Below are positions 33,249 to 44,845 of a stretch of 64,000 nt of DNA, in pieces. Origin of the DNA: Ophiobolus disseminans (taxonomy: Eukaryota; Ascomycota; Dothideomycetes; Pleosporales; Phaeosphaeriaceae); the NCBI GenBank assembly GCA_010093685.1, contig MU006220.1, positions 1,023,502-1,087,501 of the forward strand, given 5' to 3'. A program made the position numbers and the translations under genes. The notes beneath the pieces are model-generated. The model worked only from the letters and a program-made list of their open reading frames with translations, was not told where the DNA came from and searched no databases. How positions within the stretch are numbered: the first letter of the stretch is position 1; every line of letters begins with the position of its first letter.

Positions 33249-34656
33249 GGCTATGGAAAAAGCGAACTGATGAAAGATATCCTAGTCGATCAAGATCAAA
33301 TGAGCTTGATGTTCAATAAGCATTTCAGTTGTATCTAGCGGTTTCTATACTCAATGCACACTGCCGCGTACGGACCGAACGCGGAAGGCGTCCGAGGTAA
33401 ACATAGTGCGGGGGAGACAAGGCGCGGATGGTACCGCGTCACTAGGCACAAACAACTTATAAGATTAGTGGAATTAATTAGCTCGTTTTACGCAGATTGA
33501 AAGCTACCTGCCTAGCGGTATCATGGTCCTGCGGAGACGGGCCATCGGAGGTAGCGAACCCGGGCTTCGCCAACTCCAGCCCAACCCACTAACACACCGA
33601 ATGCTCAACGCCCCTCTTCTTTGTAGATGGTTTGCAAGATCGAGACTCAGAGTGGCAGCAATGCCATCCCGGGCGTTCCGTGCATCGACCCGAGCAGGTT
33701 GCATTCTCCTCGGCGCGATCGACTTGGTATACTCAATCACATCAGTAGATATTATGCGACTCGCCCAAGTTTTGAGTTCGAGTAGGATATTTTGGTTTGG
33801 GTGATTCTGTCGAGAAGCTAGAGCGCTTCATCCCGGTCCCACAGAGACGACCTCGGGAGCAGAGCGAAACCAAGTCAGTAATATCAACACAGGGATGGAT
33901 GCTAAGAAAGAGCTTTGGAATATGCTGGATCATCTGCACCTCGAGCAGTAGAGAAGATCGCTGTCTAGGAGATGTGGGCACGGCCCCAAGACGCGTCTCC
34001 GCCGAGAAGAGCAACGCCAAACCACGTGATCAGACTTGGCGCCCATCCGCTTTCCTTTCGATGCGAGAACAACCGAAGGTCATCCTGCTACCACGATACC
34101 GATCGAAAGACATACGATACAACATGGGCAAATCCCTGCCAAAATCATGATCGCTGATTTTAATGAGCCTGCATGTGCGCTTTCGACCAAAAATTGGTCA
34201 CTATACGCTCTACGAGTACGTCGTGACCAATTGTTACGCTACAGCTATCACACGTTCGATATGCTCCATCAACAGATCTAGAGACCTTTGAAGTCGTTCA
34301 CAATTACCGCCGGTCGCTTAAAATCGTGGCGACCAGTTCACTTGACTTCACAGTCTAAGCAACGAAGTGATCACAAGAACAACGTCATGCCCCATGATAC
34401 ATACAAAGCGCTGAATACCTCTTCAAGAAGTCGTTTGCCGCTTCATTCGTGTTGCGCAAAATGAGGTGTCATACGCTTCTTGGACCGTTTGGTGGTCTGT
34501 TTGTAAAGGTCGTGCGCCCACTCTCACTCCGTTCATTACTGCAAGGTCGAACTTTTGCAAGTGTAAATTTTCTGTTGCGTAATCACTTGGTTCGACTATT
34601 CCTCTCAAGTTTAGTTTATCTCTTGCGCCCGTTGCAACCAGCATATCTGCGACAGC
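33249..34656. promoter_or_regulatory. Divergent intergenic region between two esterase genes
   Basis: About 1.4 kb between the start of the tannase gene (minus) and the start of the SGNH-propeller esterase (plus). It must hold both promoters and may allow co-regulation. A cluster of GACCAA/TTGGTC inverted repeats is annotated inside it. No ORF with a recognisable product. Confidence 0.45.
34185..34232. repeat. Inverted-repeat cluster upstream of the esterase gene
   Basis: GACCAA-AAA-TTGGTC (34185-34199) forms a tight palindrome. AATTGGTCAC (34192-34201) and GTGACCAATT (34223-34232) form a perfect 10-bp inverted repeat around a 21-nt spacer. The core lies about 430 bp before the esterase ATG. 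It could be a dimeric regulator site or a hairpin. Confidence 0.6.
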
Positions 34657-37600
34657 ATGCGTCACCTTTTGGTCATACTCACTCTCTGGAGTGCGCACGT
34701 GGCAATCCTCTTCAGTGCTGCAGTTGGGTTCCACAGAAATTTGGATAATCTAGTCGATAATTCGTTCGATACTACAAGTTCTAAAGCTGCAGGCTTTCGT
34801 CACCATTTTCGCCGAGATGGAGAGAAGCCGCTGCTTCGTATCAGTAAGTAAAGCTTGGTCCCAGTTTCAGTCTCAGCACCCTAGACTTCAGGAGACATAT
34901 GGTACAAGATTTGCTAATTCAGCCTCATAGTGCCTCTCGGTGCCTCTATCACTCAAGGATTCGACGCAGGTCTAGCGGAAACCCTCCAATGTGGATATCG
35001 CAAACCGTTGCGAGATGAGCTGAGGTATCGCGGCTATGAAGTTAACATGGTCGGCAGTCGAGTTCACGGCAACTTTTCTGACCTCCAGCACGAGGGTTGG
35101 CCAGGTTACGAGATTGAGGGAGTGGCGTCCAAGATGCTGACCGTCATGACGACGCAGAAGCCCAACCTCGTGCTCATGCTCCTAGGCTCAAACGACTGTT
35201 TCCATGCAAAGCGCGATGGTAACCTAGGCTACGCTCGTTCAGCAAAGGACCGAATGAATGCTATGCTCGAAAAGATCTACGACCTGAGCCCGGGTGTTAC
35301 TGTTATTCTGGCAACTCTTCCGCCGACGACAGACCCGGCAAATGAGCCCTACATCCAAGCGGCAAACGCAGGCTATCGGGAGCTAGTAAGTGACCTCCAA
35401 GGCAAATCTCGGAATATCGAATTGGCCGAGATGTACACGGATTGGTTCGAGCCAGGAGATCGCAGCGACTCCATACACTTCAATGATGCTGGCTACGCAA
35501 AAATGGCTGCGATCTTCGCCGATGCCTTCAATCGAGTCGAAAACAAGAATTGGCTTGCTGAACCTATCGATACAGGTGTTCCTGATAATGTAGGCTGCTA
35601 TCCAAGTCCAGACGGTTTCCGTGGACCAGTTCGGACTCAGGTGGGTAGCGGCTTCAACGATGGCGACTTCGAATATTCATCGGTGCTTGAAACGAGCAAG
35701 GACGTCCCGTACAATGAGGGCGCACCGAGAGCTCTTCTTGGACATTGTCACTTCGCCAACCTCGTCAGACTTCCGAATGAGCATCGACCGTGGGACGAGC
35801 TTATCCGCGTCCTTGACCCGGAAGATCGCACGGGGAACAGTTTGCCGTATGTGTCGTATCATACTAACCGTGGAGATGCAAACTTCGACCCTTCGCCACG
35901 TGAGATTGACGTTGGGCAAGAATGCGCGAGTGAGAATGTTCGATGGGGCGATGTGAATGGCGACATGCTTGATGACTTTATGTGTCTGAGTAATGTAAGT
36001 ATGCGATAATAAGGCAAACTGAAACCATACTGATCTTCATAATCTCTAGGACGGCATCCCACATGTCTCACTCAACCGTGGAGGCGAACCACCTAAGTTC
36101 GAGTTCATTGGCGCGATCCGTGAAGCTAAGTCGGCGAAGTCCAAAGTCCGTCTTGCGGATATTGATGGCGATGGCCGAGCAGATGTGAGCAGCGGTAACC
36201 TCACTCAGCTAATCAATGACTAGACTAACAGCATTTGTAGTACTGTGTTGTCGAAGTAGACGGTGTCTATTGTTGGCGCAACGGTGGCTTTGGCGATGTT
36301 CCCACGGCGAAGTACGACGGATTCTGGGAGGTATGTTTTCACTACGACGCAGGGAACTTTAGTCTTACTCACCATCCAACAGTCCATGGTCCAAGATGGC
36401 AAAGAAAACACCATGGGCCTCGATGCCAATTCGGACGCGGTTGGGGCTCAATTTATCGACATCAACGGCGACGGCAGAGCAGACTCGATCTACGTCCACG
36501 ATACAACTAGGGCAGACATCCGCATCAACCAGCGCGGTGACCGCAGTGACGGCCCGGGGTTAAGACCTCACTGGCAAAAGTTGTCGGCACAGATTGAGGG
36601 CTGGCCAAACGACAAAAGCATTACCCGCTCTCATATGCTCTTCGGGAAGGTCTTTGGCTCTGGGCGCAGTGATAGGATTCGCATGGAACAAGTCGGCCAG
36701 GGCTTCGACTATGTCTTCCATTTCCACCGCAACACGGGCTCGGGTGGAACGCAACTTCGAGGTGATGGCGTAAGATACTGCGACATGAACGGACGGGGTT
36801 ACGATGAGTGAGCTTAGTTGGATCGTACCTATGAACCTCTTGATGTTAACAGAGGTAGTTATTTGTGGATATCACCCGATGGCAACATCGATCTGTTCGA
36901 GTAAGCTGAGTCCCCTTGTTACACCATCTCCAATATACAATGCTAACAGAACTCTCCCCAGAAATATACAAGCACCACCTCGCTGGACCTCGCACGGCCG
37001 CATCCTCGAAACCAAGCGCAATGGCAAATTCATCCACGTTGGTGACTGGGACGGCAACGGCCTCTGCGACATCCTCGCCGTCGACAGCGCAACCGGGGAC
37101 GCCGACATGTTCCGCAACACATACAAAGCAGGCGAACCAAACCCCACCTTCGAGCCACCAGTCCGCATCGTCAGCGGCTCACTTTGCCCCCAACCAATCA
37201 CCACCAGCAACCCATTCGACCTCGCCGTGCGCTTCGGCGACTTGGACGGCGACGGGCGCGTCGACGTACGTATCCCCTTCTTTTTACAGATACGCGTGGA
37301 CTTCGATGCTAACACACGCAGTACATATGCATGTCCCCCGACGGCCGATCGCTCGCGTGGCTCAACACGCCGTCCGGCCTACACACCCTGCCCTCCACAA
37401 TGCCCAACCAGATAAAACTCAGCGAAGGGTACGACCGGTCTGAGCACCGCTGGGCTGACGTCAACGGCGACGGGAAAGTAGATTTCCTGTACGTATCCCC
37501 TCTTCTTGATATCACTCCCTGAAAAACAATACTAACCTCTATACACAGCGCGATAAACAAATTCTCAGGCGAAGTGCAAGTCTGGATCAACCTTGGTACT

Positions 37601-37837
37601 ACGCCCACGCTCACGAGCGGCATGACGTGGGATCGGCAACGCGACATCTGGATGGCTGGTGCCGAGAGGGGCGCGAATGTGCATTTCCCGCGGCTGAGTA
37701 GGAGTAAGAGGGCGGATTACCATGTCGCGTATCCGCAAACAAATGTGGCAGAGACGTGGTTTAATGAGGGGAGGTGTGTGGGTGCGAGGGACGATGGGGA
37801 GGTGAGGGATCCGGGGTTGCCGAGGGTGGAGATGTGA
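34657..37837 (+). CDS. Secreted SGNH/CE3-like esterase with C-terminal FG-GAP propeller
   Basis: Nine exons give 900 aa: 34657-34843, 34931-35994, 36050-36184, 36241-36330, 36383-36807, 36859-36900, 36962-37265, 37322-37488 and 37549-37837. A signal peptide (MRHLLVILTLWSAHVAILFS) leads into a short spacer and an SGNH domain (about residues 63-290). Block I is MPLGASITQG with the nucleophile Ser, block III is LGSNDCF, and the catalytic Asp and His are in SDSIHFNDAGY. These resemble carbohydrate-esterase family 3 acetylxylan esterases. The C-terminal 530 residues contain seven Ca2+-loop motifs of FG-GAP/VCBS type: DVNGDMLDD, DIDGDGRAD, DINGDGRAD, DMNGRGYDD, DWDGNGLCD, DLDGDGRVD and DVNGDGKVD. 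Seven suggests a seven-bladed propeller. Likely a secreted plant-polysaccharide deacetylase with a binding or adhesive module. No membrane anchor. Confidence 0.9.
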
Positions 37838-40800
37838 AGGAGTGGTGGATGGGCGGTGGATGTGAGTAAGGGGTGAGTTTGGGGTATGGGAGATGGGATA
37901 GATTAGATGGTGGGTTTGGGTAGAGATATGGGATAGAGATGGTCTTGCTAGACAGGATAGACTATGACTTTCCGTTGGATGATAATTACAATCTAGTGAC
38001 GAATTCATACCTTAGCTCACCGTACTTCGAGCTATAAATATGCTTACTTTGGGGGTTCTTTTGTTGCTCCATGTTCTTTCCTTTGTTATTTATCCGAGTG
38101 CGAGCTTGGCAAGCAGTGGTTACACACTGGAAGTGACTAAGATTATTTCTCCAGCTCAGAGTATATACATGTGAATTCTGGTCCTTTCCACGTCAGTCTT
38201 CTCAAAGGACGAGAATCGATTTGGCAGTAATCAGCGGTCATCTTCAAATAAAGTGCAACCTGGGGTTAAGTATTGCTCCCATCCAGGCTCGCTTATTTTT
38301 TAAAAGCTGTAAGTCAAAAGCTACGTGGCTACCAACAGGATCGCAACTTGCGCAGTCAGCCAAATTTCTTTTGCTGGCTGTTAGCATTTCGTTCCTGCCA
38401 ACGCACCAAACAATAGAACCTGCATTGTTGCACGCCGACATCGGTGGGCACATATACTCAGGTTGCATTGCGTGCGTAAAAAAATTGTGCTGACTGCTCC
38501 TCGGCCCCATAGCGTCGCGTTGAGTCCACAGAAGAGAAATGGTACGATACTTGCAGACGGTTTCTGCGGGGCGCTTAATCCGCTGCACTATACGCGGCTA
38601 GCCCCACAGTTTGGCACATGTGGCTTGTCGATAGCAGGTACGGGTTTTCGCGGCTTTGAGAGAGAAAGAGGAAGAGAGAGCGGAGGTGGATTTCTTGCCT
38701 AGGTTTGGATCGACAGCGCTTAGCTGTGAAACACAGCCAATGTATCGGTACTGCGGGTTTCCGAGCAGGCGGTCGGAAAATGCTGGAAGATGGCGTGCTA
38801 CTAAAAAGAAAGTCCGTGGTGTGACCGACATTGACGAGATCGGCATGCACCTAATCAGTGTGGGTGTGGGCGGTATGTACAGTCGAGCTGGTCTGCTCAA
38901 GTGATTTGATTGCGCCTTTGGGACCGAGGGAAGCTTGTTGGAGGCTAGGCATCTGCCTTTGTGATACGAATAACGGTTTAACGGAGTTTTGTAGTGTGGG
39001 GCAGATGGCGTAATTGCGAAGTAGCTAAAGACTGCTGGGGGTATCTGCTGCTGAAGCTTGGAGTGGGCTTATTACCTACCGCCACAGCGTTTTTGCAATG
39101 GCAGGCTTGGATCCACGGAGCACATTTGTTGCGAGGTTACTAAAGCTTGAGCTGCGCAAGTCTAGGTTGTCGTGGCGCTGAGAGTTGCATAAGTAGTCGC
39201 GTAGCTGCACTAGCGGTCGATCATCCACCAACAGAAGGAAGATTGGTACGCCACGTGACTCGCGTTCAGGACCGTGACCAGTCTAGGGACGTAACGTGAC
39301 CGTCAAACGTTGTGGCCTCGATCGAATGTCTCCGGTGTGTCGGTTCGATGGTACCGACGGAAGCCACAGATCGGCGACTATAGTGGTTAATGTAGTCCCA
39401 AATAAAGCAACCGTCGTGTGAACCTTAATTACGCGCACTAGGTTTAGATCTGCGTCCCAGTACATTGGGCAGCACTTGCATCGTGGGACGTGTTGCTGGA
39501 AAATTAGGGATAGATGTCTTGAAAGTTACGATCGGTTACCTTTTGTAGCTGGTTGGCGGAACTCGTTCCGCTTCCTGAGTTTCGAAGAACCAGAGATGTT
39601 TTTGCGCCAATTAGTTTCCAGGAAATTGCACTAATCTGCGTTAGAGAGGCCCTTGAGATCGACATATTTATGTTTCTTGAGAATGCATGTCAAGCATGGC
39701 GAGCCCCTGGATGTGAATAGCGCTCACCGAGTATTGGCCCGCCAAGTACACACGAGTGGACACGTGAACCCGCGACATCTATCTTGAAATCGTCCAGCCC
39801 TTGGAATACCGATAGGTATACTGGTTCGTGTCGTGGTATGCTACTTATTGCCGGTTGGGCACTAGATGCGATCAGAGGCAGGTTAGCATCATTCAGCGTA
39901 GAAATGACGCACACCATGATCCACGAACTTTTCTGGATTATTCTTCGTTCCAACATAGTGAAGCAGCCAATACGACTGAGGAAGATGAAGTTCATCGAGA
40001 TGTGAACATGACCGATTGTAAGCAACCAACCATGGTAAATATCCTTTGTTTGTGTGCTTTCGCGTGACGATGAGGAAGTCAGACCTGCAGCGCGCTTGTT
40101 GAAGAGTACCGGTGGACTTCATGAATTCACCACAACGATAGGAGATTATGAGAGACATGGCTCCTCGCCTGCAGGAGGGACGCCGCCCTAGATAGATGCC
40201 CGCAAATACTCTTTGTCAGCTTGGCTCCCCGAAGACCTGAGAGTGTAGGTGCCTAGATCAACAGTTTACAGGACAAATGAATGAGGGCCGGGGGATGCGT
40301 GGATTCGAAAGATGTACAAGCTTTGCGTCGTACGAAGCCGGGATCAGGCTTTGAATACAGGCTGATAGTGCTTCGTTTCTTCCGAATGCATTTGTTGCAC
40401 ACGCCTCAAGGCCATCTCTTTGGTAGCTGACCTCATCTGGATAATATGCATGCTGAAGTGCGTGGTCGTTGTCTGACCACGCTGTGTTAGAGTTTGATGA
40501 GCGCTATATTGATGCCTGCAGCTATTAGTCACCCATACCATCCGGCAGAAGCTGCCTCGACGTCTCACAAGCAGACTATGGGAAAGAACAAATGACAGTC
40601 GTTTGATTGTGTCGCTGCAGGGCGCTGTGACACAGCAACGTGTGATCAGCATACCCCTGGCTGCACATGCGTGATAGTCGTACGCCGACTTGGGCATGTT
40701 TCGGGCTGCATGAGTGACATGTTGCTGCGCTCGTGGTTGAGGAGGGCCGTGGCTGATAGCGACGATACATGACCGTCACGGTGCAGTGGTCGTGGGGAGG

Positions 40801-43404
40801 TAGCTATCAGGTATCAGTGATGTGGGATGGCGTGGGAAGCCATGCACTGCGAGTGATGACTGGATGCGGAAGGTGTTAGTCAAGCGTGGTCGTGTCGCAG
40901 TGACGCATTTGCGGGCTTCAGACGCGAAGTATTGGCTTCGCGTGGTTGTGGTGATTGTCACGCCTGGCCGGCGGCCACACTCGGCTCCGGGGCCAATGGC
41001 ACGGGGTGGATAGAAGACAGAGGGAGGTCCTGCCATTTCGTGCTCGACCCCTGGCAGGTGCGCGTTACGAAATGGCAGGCGCGACTAGGTACTCTAGCGA
41101 AGCCAAGCCAAGCCCCGGTGATGGGGGCAGGAACGATGCACATGCAGCCTCGCTCGGCAGCGTTTACAACGGAACGCCTCTGATCGCGCCGCAGCGGCGC
41201 AGACACCACCAGTCCCAGGCCCAGTCGTCGCCGGATCGATCGGTCGTCAGTGTTTCAGATGAGCGGCCATTTAGCCAGAGTTCGCACCCAAGCTAGCCTG
41301 AGATGAGATGAGATGACCGCAAGTCCGCCGTCCAGAGCCTCATTTCTGGATAAGAATCCGCCCACCCGGTATCCCAGAGGCCAATACCAAGTCTTCGCCT
41401 GCGCCGGGCCAAACCAGGCCGCGGGTCAAAGGATTCCCGTCGTCGACCGTGACTGCATCGGCGTGGGATAGGGACATGTCCATTATTGTCGACCACAAAG
41501 GCATTGCATCTCTGCAAAAACAAAAGGCGCACCGCCAGAAACGCGGTCCTGCAAGGCCGCCACGCTAAGGCCGCCCGGTGTGGGGAGGCTGGCATGGGCC
41601 CTCGGGGAGACGGCGACGTGAGGTCCTGGTCTCGTTACCTCCCGAGCAGCGACTGGCAACGGATGCGCAGACTATCTGGCGCAGCGAGCAAGGCCGAGGC
41701 TGCGGTTGTACCAGATCGCAGCGCCCACGTGCGATGCCATGTTCACACGGCGCCCGACGAGTGGGTGCAAGTCATGCACGAATGCACATCTGGGAGCCAC
41801 CGTGCTGGGTCAGCCAGGCCTCTCTCAGCGCATTAGCCGACACCCTTCCATCACACACACCCCATCGCCGCCATCCACTTAGCTTCGCCGACTGACAGCT
41901 GCTGTGCAACGCATCCATGGATGAACAGGAACGCTGGTAGTCCTCAATCGTGATGACGCCGCCGGTGGAAATGAGGCCGCCTGTTCGGGGCCCCGTTAGC
42001 GAGATGAAGAGTGTGGAGAAGGAGTGCGACTTTGCAGCCCTCTGTGTCAGGATTCCATGACGGCGCCAGCATGTTCGCGCATCGACGATACCCCTGCGAT
42101 GCCAGATGTGCCTCCTCTCCGGCAGCTGCAACGACATCTGCACCGAAAGAGATCACCGCTCATAGCGTCCGGCTAGGTACGCGACGTCACGACATGGGCA
42201 GGCCAGCACCATCATTCGAGCAAAATTCCCACCGGCTTACAGCGTGCGTCAGCGACTTTGGTTAGGCAACTCGGCCCTGAGCACCCTCGTCATCTGAGAT
42301 CCGACTGTTGAATCCCACCCCTGGCGCAACCGCATCGCCCCAGTCATCGTTCGCGCGCACAGAGCCAGAGCCAGACTAAATTAACCTCACCTTGGTCCTC
42401 TAGCTCCTGCAGCATGCTTTGTCGACGCCCCTTGCATGTACATCTTCAACTTCCTGGAAACAGTGACAATACGGCTTGCTGGTGCTAGACACCACGTTTG
42501 GATAGTGATACGAGAGGCTTGACATGTGGATCCGACTGCCGCATGCGACTCGGCGGCTGCCGCTCGTTCTGTCACCATCCAGCCTTCACCACCGTGATCC
42601 ATCCCGCACATCTCCCTGGTCCGTGCACGCCACCAACACGCAGGGTTCATCAACAACTAACTGCCTGTCAGGACGATCTTGCCTCTCTCGGAAGGAGCAT
42701 ACTAGGATATTCAATCCACCAGAGGATTTCACAGGCATTCGTGTGCTTTAGCCCGTTGCAGTAGTAGCGCGAGATGCCTCGCCACTTTTAATCATCCACT
42801 CACTTCAACCAAACAGCGTGTTCCAAAAATCTATATTCAGTCCTACTTCTTTTCGTCTTGTGCAGGCTTTGCTTTTGGCGCCTGGGAACTTGCTGATTGC
42901 AACTGCGCCCACGCTAGCAACCAATGACTTAACAGATAGCTTACTAGTCGTCACTGCGGTGCACGACTGCTTCACCATTACCATTTCTTCTGGTCCAACA
43001 AACACTCGGCCCTGGGACGTGTCTGACTCTTGGCCTGGCCGCCGCCTTCACTCCCGCCGCATTGATTGCGCCTAAAAGCCCATGGCTCGGTGATCACCCT
43101 GTTCATCCCCGCCAGCTGCTTCCGACATCTTGTCGTGCGGGCTCAAACGTTTTGAGGTTACCTTGCCTGACAATTTAGGTACGTGTACCGTTTGGATCCC
43201 TTCCGCCATGGTGGGGCTGCCAAACTTTAAACTTTTGATACTAATAATCTCAGTACCTCTTCATGCATTGACGGGTCCTAGATCTTGATATCCGGGTATT
43301 GCGACAACGATACGCCGCACATGGCTGTGGATACGGAAAGGCGCGCGAAGAAGACTGCCTTTAGATTAGAACACGCGTTGCTTTTACAGCCCGTCGCGAC
43401 CGCC
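37838..43404. other. 5.6-kb gene-free interval upstream of the Zn2Cys6 regulator
   Basis: No recognisable protein or RNA gene on either strand. Open frames stay under about 125 codons and look random. It is not strikingly AT-rich, so it does not look like heavily RIP-mutated transposon DNA. Noted inside: a perfect 13-bp inverted repeat (41029-41079), a GAGAT micro-repeat near 41303 and an AAGCC micro-repeat near 41100. The proximal few kilobases probably form an extended promoter and leader for the transcription factor. Confidence 0.45.
41029..41079. repeat. Perfect 13-bp inverted repeat with 25-nt spacer
   Basis: CCTGCCATTTCGT (41029-41041) is exactly reverse-complemented by ACGAAATGGCAGG (41067-41079). 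In RNA it would form a stable stem with a GC-rich loop. It sits alone in a gene-free stretch about 2.3 kb before the Zn2Cys6 gene. Function unknown. Confidence 0.6.
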
Positions 43405-44845
43405 ATGTCCTTCGATCCTGCGAACCAAAGTCCCGTGGTCAGTGCCCACGTCACAGCCGGCAATCCTATGCAGAGCCCTGTGGATCACCTCCAGTTCAAG
43501 CACACCTCGAATGGTCAAGACACAGGCACTCCACCTCATCCGCCATCAAGTAAGAAGAGGCGGTCGTCCAAGAGCAAGGTCCCCTCCGAACTTCGGCGGT
43601 CTTCCTCAACACCTCATATGCGCAACCTCGCACTCGGCCAGTCTGGCGAGCTGTCGCCGACAAGTAACAAGCCGCGCAACAAACTGGGGTATCACAGAAC
43701 CTCGGTCGCATGCGGTAAGCGACACAGGCGAAGTGATTGCGTCATGTTCAAGGTGACTAACAAAGTAACGCAGGACACTGTCGGCGACGGAAGATCCGAT
43801 GCCTTCTTGCTGCAGATGATCCCCAAGGTCGATGCGCAAACTGCATCCGGTTGAAGAAAGAATGCAACTTTTATCCAGTGGAACACAACCCCGACGCTGT
43901 GCAGGAACCTCAGTCTATGGCGATCAAAGATACGACCCCGGGGCAACCGTTGACACCGGCGACATCTTCACCGCGGAATCCTCTCTCGGCGTCGGGAGAC
44001 AAAGTGGGAGAGTTTCGCGCACCGTTCCACGTCTCTTCATCCACGACGCCAAACCCTGTTTATGGGTTCCAAGGAGAATCTGAAATAGACTCTAACTCAG
44101 GTCCCAACCGAAGTCGGAGTGAGTGAAGCTGGAGCATGTACTACTATATTTACTAATGTCCCCAGTGTCCGTGCAGCAGCCGCCATATCCTTACCCTCAC
44201 CCTATAGATACTCAGTGGCCACCAGCAACTTCCTTCTTGCCTTCGTCTACTATCGCCGAGAGCCCGTCGTCAAGTACAAGTCACTGGCGACAGTCACCCT
44301 CAACAGCAAACTCCGCTTATGGCAGCGAATCAAACGTATCTGGTGGACATACTCCAGCTACTATGAGCACAAGCTCAACGATGTCGTATGGTCATCCAGA
44401 CGGCCATCCATGGGGAACGCAAGGCCCATTCCAGCCACCCACTCGATCAATGTCGTACGGCAACATTGAGCCACAATCACAGCAGTATCCAGGTCAAGGA
44501 CTCGGTATTCAGCACCACGACTTTCCTCGGAGAACCTCGCCATATCCGTATCCTACTAGCATAGACACGAACCCAGCAACCATAAATGCCACGACAGTTG
44601 GTGGCTCCAGCTCGGGCCCTTTTTCTGCGCCAATCGTACCCAACCATGCATTCTATCCACCCACTCCCACCTGGACTACCTACGAGGGAGTCCAGAGTGG
44701 GCCACCGATGCAAGCCCCTGGACGATCGATGAGCATGCAGTGGAATTACGCAGAACCCGGTCATTTGGATAGGGTGCAAGAGGAGGGAGCGCCGCCAGTG
44801 GGCTATAGCCAACATGGCATCCCGCAGTATTTCTCTGGCGCCTGA
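43405..44845 (+). CDS. Zn2Cys6 (C6 fungal-type) transcription factor
   Basis: Three exons, 43405-43714, 43774-44118 and 44166-44845, encode 444 aa. Splicing of the first intron assembles the binuclear zinc cluster at about residues 102-130: ACGHCRRRKIRC, then a ten-residue linker, then CANCIRLKKEC. All six cysteines have canonical spacing. Upstream is a basic Ser-rich region (KKRRSSKSK, a nuclear-localisation candidate). Downstream the protein is Pro/Ser/Thr/Tyr/Gln-rich and disordered, typical of activation regions. There is no fungal_trans middle-homology domain. An in-frame ATG at 43321 would add 28 residues; I prefer 43405. The zinc cluster lies mid-protein after a 100-residue leader, as in several conserved developmental C6 regulators. 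Target genes cannot be told from sequence. Confidence 0.88.

Noticed and set aside
33500..33620. tRNA-like GGGTTCGCTACC on the minus strand
   Set aside because: Surrounding bases do not fold into the other arms, and no anticodon arm is placeable.
37838..43404. RIP-mutated transposon graveyard
   Set aside because: The interval is not AT-rich, shows no remnant transposase or reverse-transcriptase motifs, and does not have the TpA-rich, stop-rich look of RIP.
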